Shown here piece by piece: positions 37,393 to 45,443 of a DNA stretch of 64,000 nt. The stretch spans positions 21,786 through 85,785 of the forward strand of contig CAZYVA010000001.1 of assembly GCA_964650695.1 (NCBI GenBank). Reading direction: 5' to 3'. The DNA is from CAZYVA01 sp964650695. GTDB lineage: Bacteria; Bacillota; Clostridia; Lachnospirales; Lachnospiraceae. The position numbers were made by a program, and so were the translations under genes. Positions within the stretch are counted from its first letter, which is position 1, and each line of letters opens with the position of its first letter. Below the pieces are notes generated by a model that worked only from the letters and a program-made list of their open reading frames with translations, did not search any database and was not told the origin of the DNA.

Positions 37393-39072
37393 TTATCTGC
37401 CTACAACTCCAGTGCCTGTGATCAGCCTCTCCAAAATCTCATCCAGGGTCGTCATCAGACGCGCCGCCGCGTTATAAGACTGCTGGTAGCGCATCAGGTT
37501 GGTCGCTTCCTCGTCCAGGGATACGCCCGAAATCGACTCCCTGGAATCCTCGACCTGGTTCGCCACGGACAGGTGGTTTTCCAGCATGGTCGAGGATGCC
37601 TGGCGTTCAATCGCCTGTGTATTCCAGATATTGGTATAGCCTTCCGCCAATGTCCCCCTGAACACCACCTTTGATCCATCGCCTGTGGTGAATTCATAAG
37701 AATCCGTACTCAGGGCGTTGATCATCTTGAGTACATTGGTATTGGCCGTGCTTCCGGTCTCGCCGTCCGCCGCCGTCTTGACGGAAATCAGGCCCGTCAC
37801 CCAATCCTCGTTCAGCCGGATATTTGATGCGGTAAATGTGTCAGACCCGTCTGTCGTCACAAATAAATCCTGCCTCACCATCTCATATTCAAAAAGGGGA
37901 TTGCCATCCGAATCGTAAAGGACGTTCCCGTCCGAATCCGTCTGATAGACGTAATTCCCATTTTCATCCGTCTTATAGACAGGATTCCCATCCTCATCCA
38001 GCTTCTGCGTTGCGTTCAGGTCGTTCAAAACCGTCGCGAACTGGTTGATGAATGAGTCGAAAGACTGGATATAATACCCTATCCCCTTCACATCCGTCGC
38101 CGGAGTGTCATATGCCTCCGATTTATTGAGCATATCCAAATCGCCTTTGAGTACGCCGTTCTCCAGCATATCCGCAGCGTTCCCGGACACTGTCCCCTCA
38201 GCGTCCGTAAAATAAAGCCTCATCGGCACCGTCGCGTTCCCGTCCTCATCGGTTGCGGTCTTCACGGAAACAGAACCGCAGTGGTTATCGGACACCAGGC
38301 TCATCTTTGTCCCGTCCGAGAGCTTGACGCTGATGTCCAGTTCGTCCACCGTGATGCCGCCGCCCAAGTTGTAATCTGTATAAGTCACGTCAATCGGGAA
38401 ATACGTCGCAAGCTCATCGATCAGGGAATTCCTCTGATCCTGGAGCTCCAGCGCCGGGTTCCCCAGTACCTGGCTGTTTTTGATCGAAATGTTCAGGTTC
38501 TTGATCTGCTCCAGCAGCGTATTGATGTCCGGCACGACGGATTCTTCCACTTTCTGGATCAGTTCGTCCTGGACGTTCTGGATATCCGTCGCATTCTGAT
38601 GGACCGTATCAAGGAAAATCTCGCACGCGGACCGGACCAGCGCGTCGGCGGTGCTTGTATCTGTATTCTCCGTCTCGGACAAGGTCTGGAGCTGGGATAT
38701 GATATTTTGCAGCTTGGTGCATACCGCATCCTTATCCGTCTCATCGAATACATTCCCGATATCCGCGAGGATGGTATCCATCGCGTCAACCGTCCCTACC
38801 TTGGCAAGCTGGGCGCGGTACTGCACATCCAGGAACGCGTCCCGGATCTGGGAAACGCTTGTCATCTCCACGCCCTGCCCGACCCGGATGTCGTACTCGG
38901 AGCTGGCGAAGCCCGTCCCGACCGGCTCCAGGCTCACCACGTCCAGCCGCTGCCTGGTATAGCCCTCCGTATTGATATTAGAAAGGTTCTGCCCCGTCAC
39001 ATCCAAAGCCGTCTGGCTGGCGCTCATGGCACGCTGCGCTGTATTAAAACCTGCAAATGTCGAACGTATCAT
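37393..39072 (-). CDS. flgK: Flagellar hook-associated protein 1 (FlgK)
   Basis: First hook-filament junction protein. The 559-residue product begins with the rod/hook-type motif STFAGFNTAQRAMSASQTAL and GQNLSNINTEGYTRQ, and ends SLDEEATNLMRYQQSYNAAA plus ALMTTLDEIL-like helix, as in FlgK. A low-complexity DEDGNPVYKTDENG stretch near 340-365 marks an exposed variable domain. It lies between flgN, its export chaperone, and flgL. Confidence 0.96.
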   Translation of the reverse strand: MIRSTFAGFNTAQRAMSASQTALDVTGQNLSNINTEGYTRQRLDVVSLEPVGTGFASSEYDIRVGQGVEMTSVSQIRDAFLDVQYRAQLAKVGTVDAMDTILADIGNVFDETDKDAVCTKLQNIISQLQTLSETENTDTSTADALVRSACEIFLDTVHQNATDIQNVQDELIQKVEESVVPDINTLLEQIKNLNISIKNSQVLGNPALELQDQRNSLIDELATYFPIDVTYTDYNLGGGITVDELDISVKLSDGTKMSLVSDNHCGSVSVKTATDEDGNATVPMRLYFTDAEGTVSGNAADMLENGVLKGDLDMLNKSEAYDTPATDVKGIGYYIQSFDSFINQFATVLNDLNATQKLDEDGNPVYKTDENGNYVYQTDSDGNVLYDSDGNPLFEYEMVRQDLFVTTDGSDTFTASNIRLNEDWVTGLISVKTAADGETGSTANTNVLKMINALSTDSYEFTTGDGSKVVFRGTLAEGYTNIWNTQAIERQASSTMLENHLSVANQVEDSRESISGVSLDEEATNLMRYQQSYNAAARLMTTLDEILERLITGTGVVGR

Positions 39073-39105
39073 TTCTGCATTCCTCCTGTATTCCTCTCTC
39101 CTGCG

Positions 39106-39549
39106 TCATGCTTTCCGGTCCGTTATATGCCGGGCCTGCGTTTCTCTTGTCCCATCTCCGTTATAGGCGCCGCTTTGCTGCATGGCTTTATTGATCATGT
39201 GGAGATTGTTCTTCAACATCTCATTCGCATCTTCATTGACGTTCCGGAACTTCTGGAGTTCCTGGTCAAACGCCTCAAACAAAGGCAATAACTTTTCCCT
39301 CTCCTTTGCAGGCGCCTGATCCAGGATCTCCCGGAACCGCAGCCCGCCGTACCCGGCTTTCTCCTGGCATGCCGCCAGCTTTTTTTCCAGCCCCCGGAGG
39401 TTCATGATCATCGCCTGCTCCTTGTTCATGCAGTCCTCCACCGCCGCAACGTGGTTGTCCCGAAGGGCTTTGAGCTTCATCTGCTCCACGGCGGTAAATT
39501 GCTTAAACAGGCTTGTCATCTCCGTAATTACCTTTTGAAATTCCTTCAT
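39106..39549 (-). CDS. flgN: FlgN-like flagellar export chaperone
   Basis: A helical 147-residue protein matching the FlgN family (chaperone for FlgK and FlgL): MTSLFKQFTAVEQMKLKALR at the N terminus and long heptad-like helices. The start overlaps the flgM stop by 4 bases and flgK follows. FlgN sequences are weakly conserved, so position carries much of the evidence. Confidence 0.88.
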   Translation of the reverse strand: MKEFQKVITEMTSLFKQFTAVEQMKLKALRDNHVAAVEDCMNKEQAMIMNLRGLEKKLAACQEKAGYGGLRFREILDQAPAKEREKLLPLFEAFDQELQKFRNVNEDANEMLKNNLHMINKAMQQSGAYNGDGTRETQARHITDRKA

Positions 39550-39863
39550 TCAGCTATATACCCTTTCCATAAAAGCATCCTTGCGGCAATCTGGTCTGCG
39601 TCCGGGCGGTAAGTCCCGTCTTGTACCTGCTGCTTCAGGCTTTCCAGCTTCTCCGGGGCGGTCACAGCCCGCACATCGGTGACTACGCTTTGCGTAGCTT
39701 CCCCTGCGATCCTCTTTTCCGCCGCCGAGAACCAATCGGAGCCGACAATGACCCGATCGATATTCTTCCCGGCAGCCGCATCGCTGGAAGCGGTATCCCT
39801 TGTCTTAGGCTTGAAGGCCATATTGTCATAACGCCTGATCGCGCTGTCAACAGCTATCTTCAT
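39546..39863 (-). CDS. flgM: Anti-sigma-28 factor FlgM
   Basis: Holds FliA inactive until it is exported through the completed hook. The 105-residue protein has a disordered, polar N terminus and a C-terminal amphipathic region (KLESLKQQVQDGTYRPDADQ followed by IAARML) that is the conserved FlgM sigma-binding signature. First gene of the late string flgM-flgN-flgK-flgL. Its ribosome site is AAGGAG and its leader has a promoter at 40051-40079 plus palindromes. Confidence 0.93.
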   Translation of the reverse strand: MKIAVDSAIRRYDNMAFKPKTRDTASSDAAAGKNIDRVIVGSDWFSAAEKRIAGEATQSVVTDVRAVTAPEKLESLKQQVQDGTYRPDADQIAARMLLWKGYIAE

Positions 39864-39915
39864 TTCCTCATCTCCTTACCTGCCTTGCGAACATACTTCC
39901 TATCTCTATCCATAC

Positions 39916-39949
39916 CCGTAACTGTCCAGTACCTTCACAGCTACGATGC
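39916..39949. repeat. Intergenic palindrome family 2 (copy 1), flgM leader
   Basis: CCGTAACTGTCCAGTACC then TTCACAGCTACG. The inverted GTAACTGT/ACAGCTAC arms surround AGTACC. A related copy lies at 61004-61030 before fliM. Confidence 0.6.
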
Positions 39950-39985
39950 AAAATCCATGGAAATCTGCTTCGCAGATGGGATTTT
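39950..39985. repeat. Long nested hairpin in flgM leader
   Basis: Two stems share one axis: AAAATCC/GGATTTT outside and ATCTGC/GCAGAT inside, around a TTC loop. On the minus strand it lies in the flgM transcript about 90-120 bases before the start, next to the family 2 palindrome. It could be part of a longer dispersed element. Confidence 0.6.
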
Positions 39986-40050
39986 ACACGCTTGGATCCT
40001 GTCCTTACAGTCTTGGCGGCACGCGCTTCAACCTGTGCTTAACAATTACT

Positions 40051-40079
40051 AGTATTCTTCATATTTTAAATATCGTCAA
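40051..40079 (-). promoter_or_regulatory. Sigma-A-type promoter before flgM
   Basis: Minus strand TTGACG (40074-40079), 17-base spacer, AATACT (40051-40056). No sigma-28 motif was seen in this spacer, so the flgM string may be transcribed by the vegetative sigma factor. Confidence 0.55.
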
Positions 40080-40106
40080 ATCAATGCAAATATTAAGTTT
40101 CTTTTC

Positions 40107-40871
40107 CTACATTTCACATTTTCTTTTTCTTCGCCTGAGCCTGCGCTCCTCCATAATCTCCCGCTCTACAAAAATATCCCCTGCTTTGACGTCATAGACG
40201 CCGTTCCTTACATCCGCTACTTTCACGCCCGCCGCAAGCGTGACCACCCTTTTTTTCATAATGCTTACCAGTTCCCGGTCATGGCATGCCACAACGACCG
40301 TGATCCCCATCCGGTTGATTTCATCCACCAGGCACATGAGATCCCAGGAAGAAGATGGATCCAGGTTGGCCGTCGGCTCATCGAGGACCAGGATATCCGG
40401 ATCCGTCACCAGCGCCCTGGCAAGCAAAGCCCGCGCCTGCTCCCCGCCGGAAAGCTCCTGGGGGAAGCTTGCCCCCTTGTCCGGGATCCCGACCGTCTTT
40501 AACGTCTGCGCCGTCCTTTTCCTGGCCAGCGAAGGCGGCTGATCCGTCGCGTACATAGCAAGCTCGATATTCTGCCGGATGGTCTGCTCCGCCAAAAGCC
40601 CCATATCCGCCTGCATGATCCCAAAATTCCTTCGGTACAGTGGAAGCTGCTTTTCTGTCAGTTTTGAGGTGCAGCTTGCACCGACCCACACCTCGCCTTT
40701 TGTTGGAAGCTCCTGCCCGCTTAAAAGCCGCAGGAGAGTGCTTTTTCCCGAACCGCTGCGCCCGGTGACAAACACAAATTCGCCCTCCTCAATCGTCAGG
40801 GAGACATCCTCCAACGCTACCGTATCCACCCTATAAATCTTTGTCAGGCCCTTTAGCTCGATCTCCTTCAT
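40107..40871 (-). CDS. FtsE-like ABC ATPase without a partner permease
   Basis: A 254-residue ATPase: Walker A GRSGSGKST, signature LSGGEQARALLARAL, Walker B ILVLDEPTANLD and H-loop VACHDREL are intact. The overall pattern (YRVDTVALEDVSLTIEEGEFV, LLRLLSGQELPTKGEV) is that of FtsE/LolD. The C terminus carries a strongly basic tail (EERRLRRRKRKCEM). ATG 40871 follows GAGGG; the frame extends to 40889. No ftsX-like permease is adjacent. It lies between the fliT-like gene and flgM. The role is unknown; FtsE-type ATPases elsewhere control cell-wall hydrolases. Confidence 0.85.
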   Translation of the reverse strand: MKEIELKGLTKIYRVDTVALEDVSLTIEEGEFVFVTGRSGSGKSTLLRLLSGQELPTKGEVWVGASCTSKLTEKQLPLYRRNFGIMQADMGLLAEQTIRQNIELAMYATDQPPSLARKRTAQTLKTVGIPDKGASFPQELSGGEQARALLARALVTDPDILVLDEPTANLDPSSSWDLMCLVDEINRMGITVVVACHDRELVSIMKKRVVTLAAGVKVADVRNGVYDVKAGDIFVEREIMEERRLRRRKRKCEM

Positions 40872-40984
40872 CCGTTCCCTCACAAACACAAAAATGCCGA
40901 CTTCGCAAGCGAATTCCCCTTCACTTCCTGATCGACATCTTTTGTCCGACTTTCAACAACCATTCCCGTACCGCAACGTCATGC

Positions 40985-41410
40985 TTACACAGCGCCTTTT
41001 TTTGCATAATGCGAATCCTGTCCAGCCAGCTTACGGTTCATGTTGCGGTCTACAACCATCACCCTTTCCCATAGGCTCCTCACATTCCCGGCAACCCGTA
41101 GGAGCGCCGCCCCCTCTTTCCCATATGGGGTTTCGGAAACCGGTTCCTTCCCCTTGACGGCTTCGGCAATCCACTGGGAAACCTCGGCCGGCGCACTGTC
41201 ACGCAATAGGAAAATATGTTTATCATATTCACGTATTTTGTTCAGTTCCTCTTCGCGCATCTCCAACAGCATCTGCACGCTGACCCTGTCATTGCGCGAA
41301 AGCGTCTGCGCCATCTCTTCCGTCAGCCTGCTGACCTCCGACATCGTATTGTACTTTTTCTGGAGAAGCTTGGCGATCTCCGTCAGTAAATCCTGATACT
41401 GGTTTTCCAT
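40985..41410 (-). CDS. FliT-like flagellar helical protein
   Basis: A 141-residue protein made of helices (MENQYQDLLTEIAKLLQ) directly downstream of fliS, where Firmicutes usually have FliT or a small filament chaperone. The ATG at 41410 is 7 bases after the fliS stop. Sequence similarity to FliT is not clear by eye, so this is a position-based call. Conserved hydrophobic heptads suggest a chaperone for FliD. An upstream ATG at 41449 would overlap fliS. Confidence 0.6.
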   Translation of the reverse strand: MENQYQDLLTEIAKLLQKKYNTMSEVSRLTEEMAQTLSRNDRVSVQMLLEMREEELNKIREYDKHIFLLRDSAPAEVSQWIAEAVKGKEPVSETPYGKEGAALLRVAGNVRSLWERVMVVDRNMNRKLAGQDSHYAKKGAV

Positions 41411-41417
41411 AAGCCCG

Positions 41418-41780
41418 TCACACTTTCTTTTCTGCTTCCGCAAACGCATCCCGCAGTTCTTTCATAAGCGGCGTCAACTCATCGATAACCTCTTTCTTCC
41501 TGCCTGCCGACAAGCGGACCAACTCATAAAGGAAAAACTCATACAACCGATCCAGTTGCCTGCTGATATCATATTCAAAATTCAATGTCTTTCTCAGATA
41601 ATCGATGATCTCCCTGCTTCTCTGTACAGATGCGTCAAAGAGGGAATAGTCCGCCCGCTCAAGCGCGATCTCCGCCCGTTTCATCCTTTTCAGCAATTCA
41701 TCATACAGAAGGATCAACATCTCACCCGGCGTCATTGTCAAAATCGTCTGTTCTTTATATGTCTGATATCCATTTGCCAT
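41418..41780 (-). CDS. fliS: Flagellar secretion chaperone FliS
   Basis: Four-helix chaperone of flagellin in the cytoplasm; in Bacillus it also supports FliW-CsrA control. The 120-residue protein begins MANGYQTYKEQTILTMTPGE and has MLILLYDELLKRMKRAEIAL, both typical of FliS. Preceded by fliD (156-base spacer with an inverted repeat). Confidence 0.95.
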   Translation of the reverse strand: MANGYQTYKEQTILTMTPGEMLILLYDELLKRMKRAEIALERADYSLFDASVQRSREIIDYLRKTLNFEYDISRQLDRLYEFFLYELVRLSAGRKKEVIDELTPLMKELRDAFAEAEKKV

Positions 41781-41875
41781 CTTTTATTCTTTCCCTCTTT
41801 TCCCCTGATTGCTTTTTCCTAACGCTGCAAGAGCGTATTCCTGCCTCCCGATCATGTATAACGGCGCAAAGTTGC

Positions 41876-41922
41876 GTACCCGCCTGCCCGGACGTCTCCG
41901 CCAATGTCTTGCAGGCGGGTAC
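41876..41922. repeat. Perfect 12-bp inverted repeat between fliD and fliS
   Basis: GTACCCGCCTGC at 41876-41887 is mirrored exactly by GCAGGCGGGTAC at 41911-41922 with a 23-base loop. It lies 15 bases after the fliD stop on the transcript. Without a T-tract it may act as mRNA-stabilising or attenuating structure. Confidence 0.75.
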
Positions 41923-41936
41923 ACAGCCAGAGGTTT

Positions 41937-44348
41937 CTATGCATACAAGGAACTGAGGTAGCTTGCCTGGGAATTCATCTGGGCGATCAACGTCTCCAAT
42001 AACGTAAACTGCGATGAATAACGGTCGATCTCCGTCTGCAGCTTGTCATTGAGCTGGTCAATATAGTCATCCAGGTCATCGATCTCTGTCTGGATGGAAT
42101 TGCTCAGGATCGTGGTCGGCGCATGGGTGGAACCCGCGCGCGTCACCAGGATGCCTTTGGTAGCCCCTGTCGTAGATCCGTACTGCTCCATCACCGAATT
42201 GATCTTTGTGAGCAGGCCGTCCTGCGTGGTCCCGTCCGATTCCCGGTTGAGGACTTCATACACTGCGTCCGGGTCTTCCTCCAGTGCCGCACGGAACGCA
42301 TCTTCATCAAAGACAAGCTTTCCATTGTCCGAATAGCTGGTGGACGTCGATATCCCCATATCCATCAAAGTGATACGGTCCTTTCCACTGACAACCGACC
42401 GCAGAGCGTCCGACAGCATACGCAGGTCACTGTCGCCAAACAGCAGGCCGGAGTTCGCTTTTTCTTCCCATGCCGTAATTTCGCTTTCCGTCATTTCCGC
42501 TTTCTGCTCGTCGGTCAGCGGCTGGTAATCCCTGTCCGGCTTCGTGGTGAGTTCGGTGTTAACAAGATCCACAAGCTCATTGTAGGCGTCGATCATCCCC
42601 TTCACAGCGGATACAGCCGCGTCCGCATCCACGCTGGCCTCAAAGGAGACGGCTTCGGTGTCGATCGCATTGCCATCCGCATCATAGCCAAACGCTTCCT
42701 TCAACGTAATGCTCAGCCCGTCCATCGTCAGCGTGTTCGTCCCGCGGGTGATCTCGACCTCCTGGCTGGAACCTGCGTATTGCACGCTGAGTACGGCATC
42801 CTGGCCGGCGGTATAATTGTCATCCGTGATTGCGCCAAATAAAGCGGAAGCAATGTTCCGGTCCGTACCATCCTCTCCTGTCACCGTATCGAATGTGATC
42901 CCACCGCTCGCCCCGTCTTCGGTGGAAGTTAGGACAAACTGGTTCGTCAGCGACTGGTACTCCACTTTGACGCCCATATCCTCGTTGCTGTTAATCTTGC
43001 TTATGATGGATGAGATCGACTCATCCTTCCCAACCGTGATGCTCACACCATTGATGGAAAGGGTATAATTGCCGTCCGCGTCCGCCAGGCTGGCGTTGGC
43101 CGCGTCCATGTCCTCCAGGGTGCCGGACAGGTTCACCCTGTTCGCCGTCCCCGACTTCACGCCAAAAGCGCTGTCCGATGTAATCGCGAAAGTGGAAGAC
43201 GAATCCACCGTATAACCTGTGTAAAGCCCTGTATCCGCATCTTTCGTACCAGTCCCGGCCTTGATGGTCGTAAACGTAAGCCCTCCATCCTCAATGCCTA
43301 CCGCGATCCTGCCGGAACCGTAAGTCTTATCAAGCTGCGTCTGCAAATCTTTCGCGACATCCGCCAACGTAGCGCTCCCGTCCGTATAGTCGTCCAGTGT
43401 GATCCAGGTCGCAGTCCCGTTATAGGCAAACTGCATCCGCTGCCCGCTGATCTTCTCCGCCAGGCTCTTGGTCAGGTGCGTATCCGCCGCGTCCCCGTCC
43501 GCTCTTGTGACAGTAAAGACGCCTTCATTTTCCGGATCTTCCTCGACTTCGAACCCCAGGTTTTTCAAAATATCCGCGCTGCCGGTCCCGGAAAAGCTGA
43601 CACTTTCTTCAGCCTCAAATTTGAAATTGCCATTTTCATCCGCAGTGACGCTCATAACGTCTGACAGTTTCTTTTCGTTGCCATCCGCATCCTTGACCGT
43701 CGTTTCGGCAAGGGCGTCATTGACCGCCTGCGCGGTCGCTGCCGCTACTTCCGCGTCAGTCGTGCATCCGGACAGGTCGATATCCCCGATCTTCACTTCA
43801 TAAGTCTCATCGCCGTACTTCACAGACAGCGTCTGCCCCGCCACTGTGCTGATCCCGGTATCGATATCCGTCAGCGCCGTCCCCGCGGCCGCACCGAGGA
43901 GCAGATCCCCTGTCTTAAGCGTCGGGTCAATGCCGACAGACGCCGTCATCGTCGCGTTCTTCGCAAGCTGCTTCACCCTTGCGATAGACATCAGGTTCGT
44001 CGTGGTCGCCGCCCCCGATACCGACACTTTGCTGCTATTCGCCCCCAGCGCGGCAACCTTGCTCCTCGAAAACAGTGTTGAGGAAGTCAGGTTTGAGGCA
44101 GATGAGTAAGATGTATAGGTATTTGTGAAATTATACATCAGATCCGTAATGTTGCGGATCGCCGTCTGCGTCCAGGTGAGCTTCGTCTGTTTCTGCTTCT
44201 GGGTGGCGATCTTCGACCTTGTACCCGTAGTCATCGACTCGATCAGGGCCTCTGTATCCAGGCCGCTTGCCAATCCTGTATAACCATGGATATACGAAGA
44301 GATCGAAGATGTGGTTGATGTAGATGACGTTGTTGATAATGATGCCAT
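41937..44348 (-). CDS. fliD: Flagellar filament cap protein (FliD)
   Basis: HAP2 capping protein that folds flagellin onto the filament tip. At 803 residues it is longer than most FliD (about 450-700). The N-terminal motif GLASGLDTEALIESMT and the C-terminal part (EIDDLDDYIDQLNDKLQTEI) are diagnostic. The middle contains acidic, Asp/Gly-rich surface modules that look duplicated (ATLADVAKDL, NGVSITVGKDESI). A sigma-28-like promoter lies upstream at 44520-44546, and a family 3 element is in the leader. It is followed by fliS. Confidence 0.95.
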   Translation of the reverse strand: MASLSTTSSTSTTSSISSYIHGYTGLASGLDTEALIESMTTGTRSKIATQKQKQTKLTWTQTAIRNITDLMYNFTNTYTSYSSASNLTSSTLFSRSKVAALGANSSKVSVSGAATTTNLMSIARVKQLAKNATMTASVGIDPTLKTGDLLLGAAAGTALTDIDTGISTVAGQTLSVKYGDETYEVKIGDIDLSGCTTDAEVAAATAQAVNDALAETTVKDADGNEKKLSDVMSVTADENGNFKFEAEESVSFSGTGSADILKNLGFEVEEDPENEGVFTVTRADGDAADTHLTKSLAEKISGQRMQFAYNGTATWITLDDYTDGSATLADVAKDLQTQLDKTYGSGRIAVGIEDGGLTFTTIKAGTGTKDADTGLYTGYTVDSSSTFAITSDSAFGVKSGTANRVNLSGTLEDMDAANASLADADGNYTLSINGVSITVGKDESISSIISKINSNEDMGVKVEYQSLTNQFVLTSTEDGASGGITFDTVTGEDGTDRNIASALFGAITDDNYTAGQDAVLSVQYAGSSQEVEITRGTNTLTMDGLSITLKEAFGYDADGNAIDTEAVSFEASVDADAAVSAVKGMIDAYNELVDLVNTELTTKPDRDYQPLTDEQKAEMTESEITAWEEKANSGLLFGDSDLRMLSDALRSVVSGKDRITLMDMGISTSTSYSDNGKLVFDEDAFRAALEEDPDAVYEVLNRESDGTTQDGLLTKINSVMEQYGSTTGATKGILVTRAGSTHAPTTILSNSIQTEIDDLDDYIDQLNDKLQTEIDRYSSQFTLLETLIAQMNSQASYLSSLYA

Positions 44349-44368
44349 AGTATCACTCCTTTTTTACC

Positions 44369-44445
44369 ATGAAACTTGCTTTCTCGCGGCCGCAAGGGGG
44401 CGGGAAAGCCTAGTTGAATGTACTCAGGCGGCACTTAGCGAGATC
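44369..44445. repeat. Intergenic element family 3 (copy 1), fliD leader
   Basis: The segment starting ATGAAACT and containing GCGGGAAAGCCTAGTTGAATG plus TACTCAGGC resembles 52236-52307, upstream of fliA. On the transcript it ends 20 bases before the fliD start, with CTTTC/GAAAG pairing. Function is unknown; the paired location in two flagellar leaders is notable. Confidence 0.6.
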
Positions 44446-44519
44446 TTTCCGGACTTCATGTCGATGAGTTACCTGAGAGTAAACTTCATTTTATGCCGCT
44501 GCTTTTTTCCTATACTATA

Positions 44520-44546
44520 CTTTCGGCATATTCCTTTTGGAAATTA
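44520..44546 (-). promoter_or_regulatory. Sigma-28-like promoter of fliD
   Basis: Minus strand TAATTTCC (44539-44546), 11-base spacer, GCCGAAAG (44520-44527), compared with the consensus TAAAGTTT-N11-GCCGATAA. The spacing is exact and five of eight -10 bases match. It stands 172 bases before the start codon. Confidence 0.6.
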
Positions 44547-44617
44547 AGCGATTCACAGAAAATTCAAATTGTTTCTGCCAGGCTGCGTTCCCATAAAGGG
44601 AACCGGCTTCCTCCCCG

Positions 44618-45442
44618 TCAGTCCCTGCCGTGGTGCGGCCGCTCCCGGACTGTCGTGCAAGCTTTTGTGATTTCCACCGTGATCTGCCCCATATAATGCT
44701 GGGCATAAAAATTCATCAACGGCGCTATGGCTCTTTTTTCGACAACCTCGTACCGTGGCGGGAGGTTTGTCAAAGTCAGCGCGATAACATCCGCGATGCA
44801 CCTGGAACACATACAGTTGCCGAACTGCTTCATGTAAAACACAACTTTGTCCTGGACCAGCCTTTCCAAGACATTAATAAATACATAATCCGGCTCCAGG
44901 CCGGCCGTAATGGCATCGTTTACATCAATCGGCTGTTCTGTTTCGTTTGTCCCCTTTTCTTCCTTGCCCATATGTTCCTCCAACGGCCCGGCGCCTGGTT
45001 GTGGTGCATCCGTCCGTCCGGATGACTTTCCTGCGTCCTGGTTTTCCGGCTCTTTTGGCTCTTCGGGCGCTTTTTGCTCTTCCGGCTCTTTTGGCTCTTC
45101 GGGCGCTTTTTGCTCTTCCGGCTCTTTTGGCTCTTCGGGCGCTTTTTGCTCTTCCGGTCCTTTTGGCTCTTCGGGCGCTTTTTGCTCTTCCGGCTCTTTC
45201 GGGCTACCCTGGGCTTCCGGCTCCTCAGACTCTTCCAGTTCCTTCTCCAGCATCCGGTTGACCGTATTGACAATCGTTTCGTCTTCATTTTGGGAACCGA
45301 TCACCTGCACATTGACATTGGATGATTCCTTTGCTTCCGAAGCAGGCGGCTTCAATTTTTTCTCAACGCTGTCTTCCTCGTTTTCCCCGTTTCCCGCAAG
45401 AAGGTTTAAGACATGATTGGTTTTACTCGTTTTTCTTGCCAC
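44618..45442 (-). CDS. ComFB-domain protein with proline/glutamate repeat linker
   Basis: A 274-residue protein. The C-terminal 90 residues match the late competence ComFB family: INVLERLVQDKVVFYMKQFG, CMCSRCIADVIALTL, NLPPRYE and APLMNFYAQHYMGQI. The conserved cysteines (CMCSRC) suggest metal binding. The N-terminal part carries a repeat with unit EEPKEPEEQKAP. GTG 45442 lies 8 bases after GGGAGG and overlaps the ParA stop. Last gene of the cheV/EAL-HDOD/ParA block. ComFB-type domains occur near motility and c-di-AMP/c-di-GMP genes; the role here is unknown. Confidence 0.8.
   Translation of the reverse strand: MARKTSKTNHVLNLLAGNGENEEDSVEKKLKPPASEAKESSNVNVQVIGSQNEDETIVNTVNRMLEKELEESEEPEAQGSPKEPEEQKAPEEPKGPEEQKAPEEPKEPEEQKAPEEPKEPEEQKAPEEPKEPENQDAGKSSGRTDAPQPGAGPLEEHMGKEEKGTNETEQPIDVNDAITAGLEPDYVFINVLERLVQDKVVFYMKQFGNCMCSRCIADVIALTLTNLPPRYEVVEKRAIAPLMNFYAQHYMGQITVEITKACTTVRERPHHGRD
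45044..45210. repeat. 36-bp in-frame tandem repeat in ComFB-protein linker
   Basis: Units begin at 45044 and 45080 and continue every 36 bases (12 codons, Pro/Glu/Lys/Ala-rich); about four to five copies are nearly identical at the DNA level, pointing to recent slippage. Confidence 0.9.
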
Positions 45443-45443
45443 G

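Noticed and set aside
38281..39291. 336-codon plus-strand frame opposite flgK and flgN
   Set aside because: Mirror frame of clear flagellar genes with no start signal; amino-acid makeup is that of an antisense shadow.
45044..45210. CRISPR-like direct repeats
   Set aside because: The 36-base units have no unique spacers and are read in frame as a protein linker.
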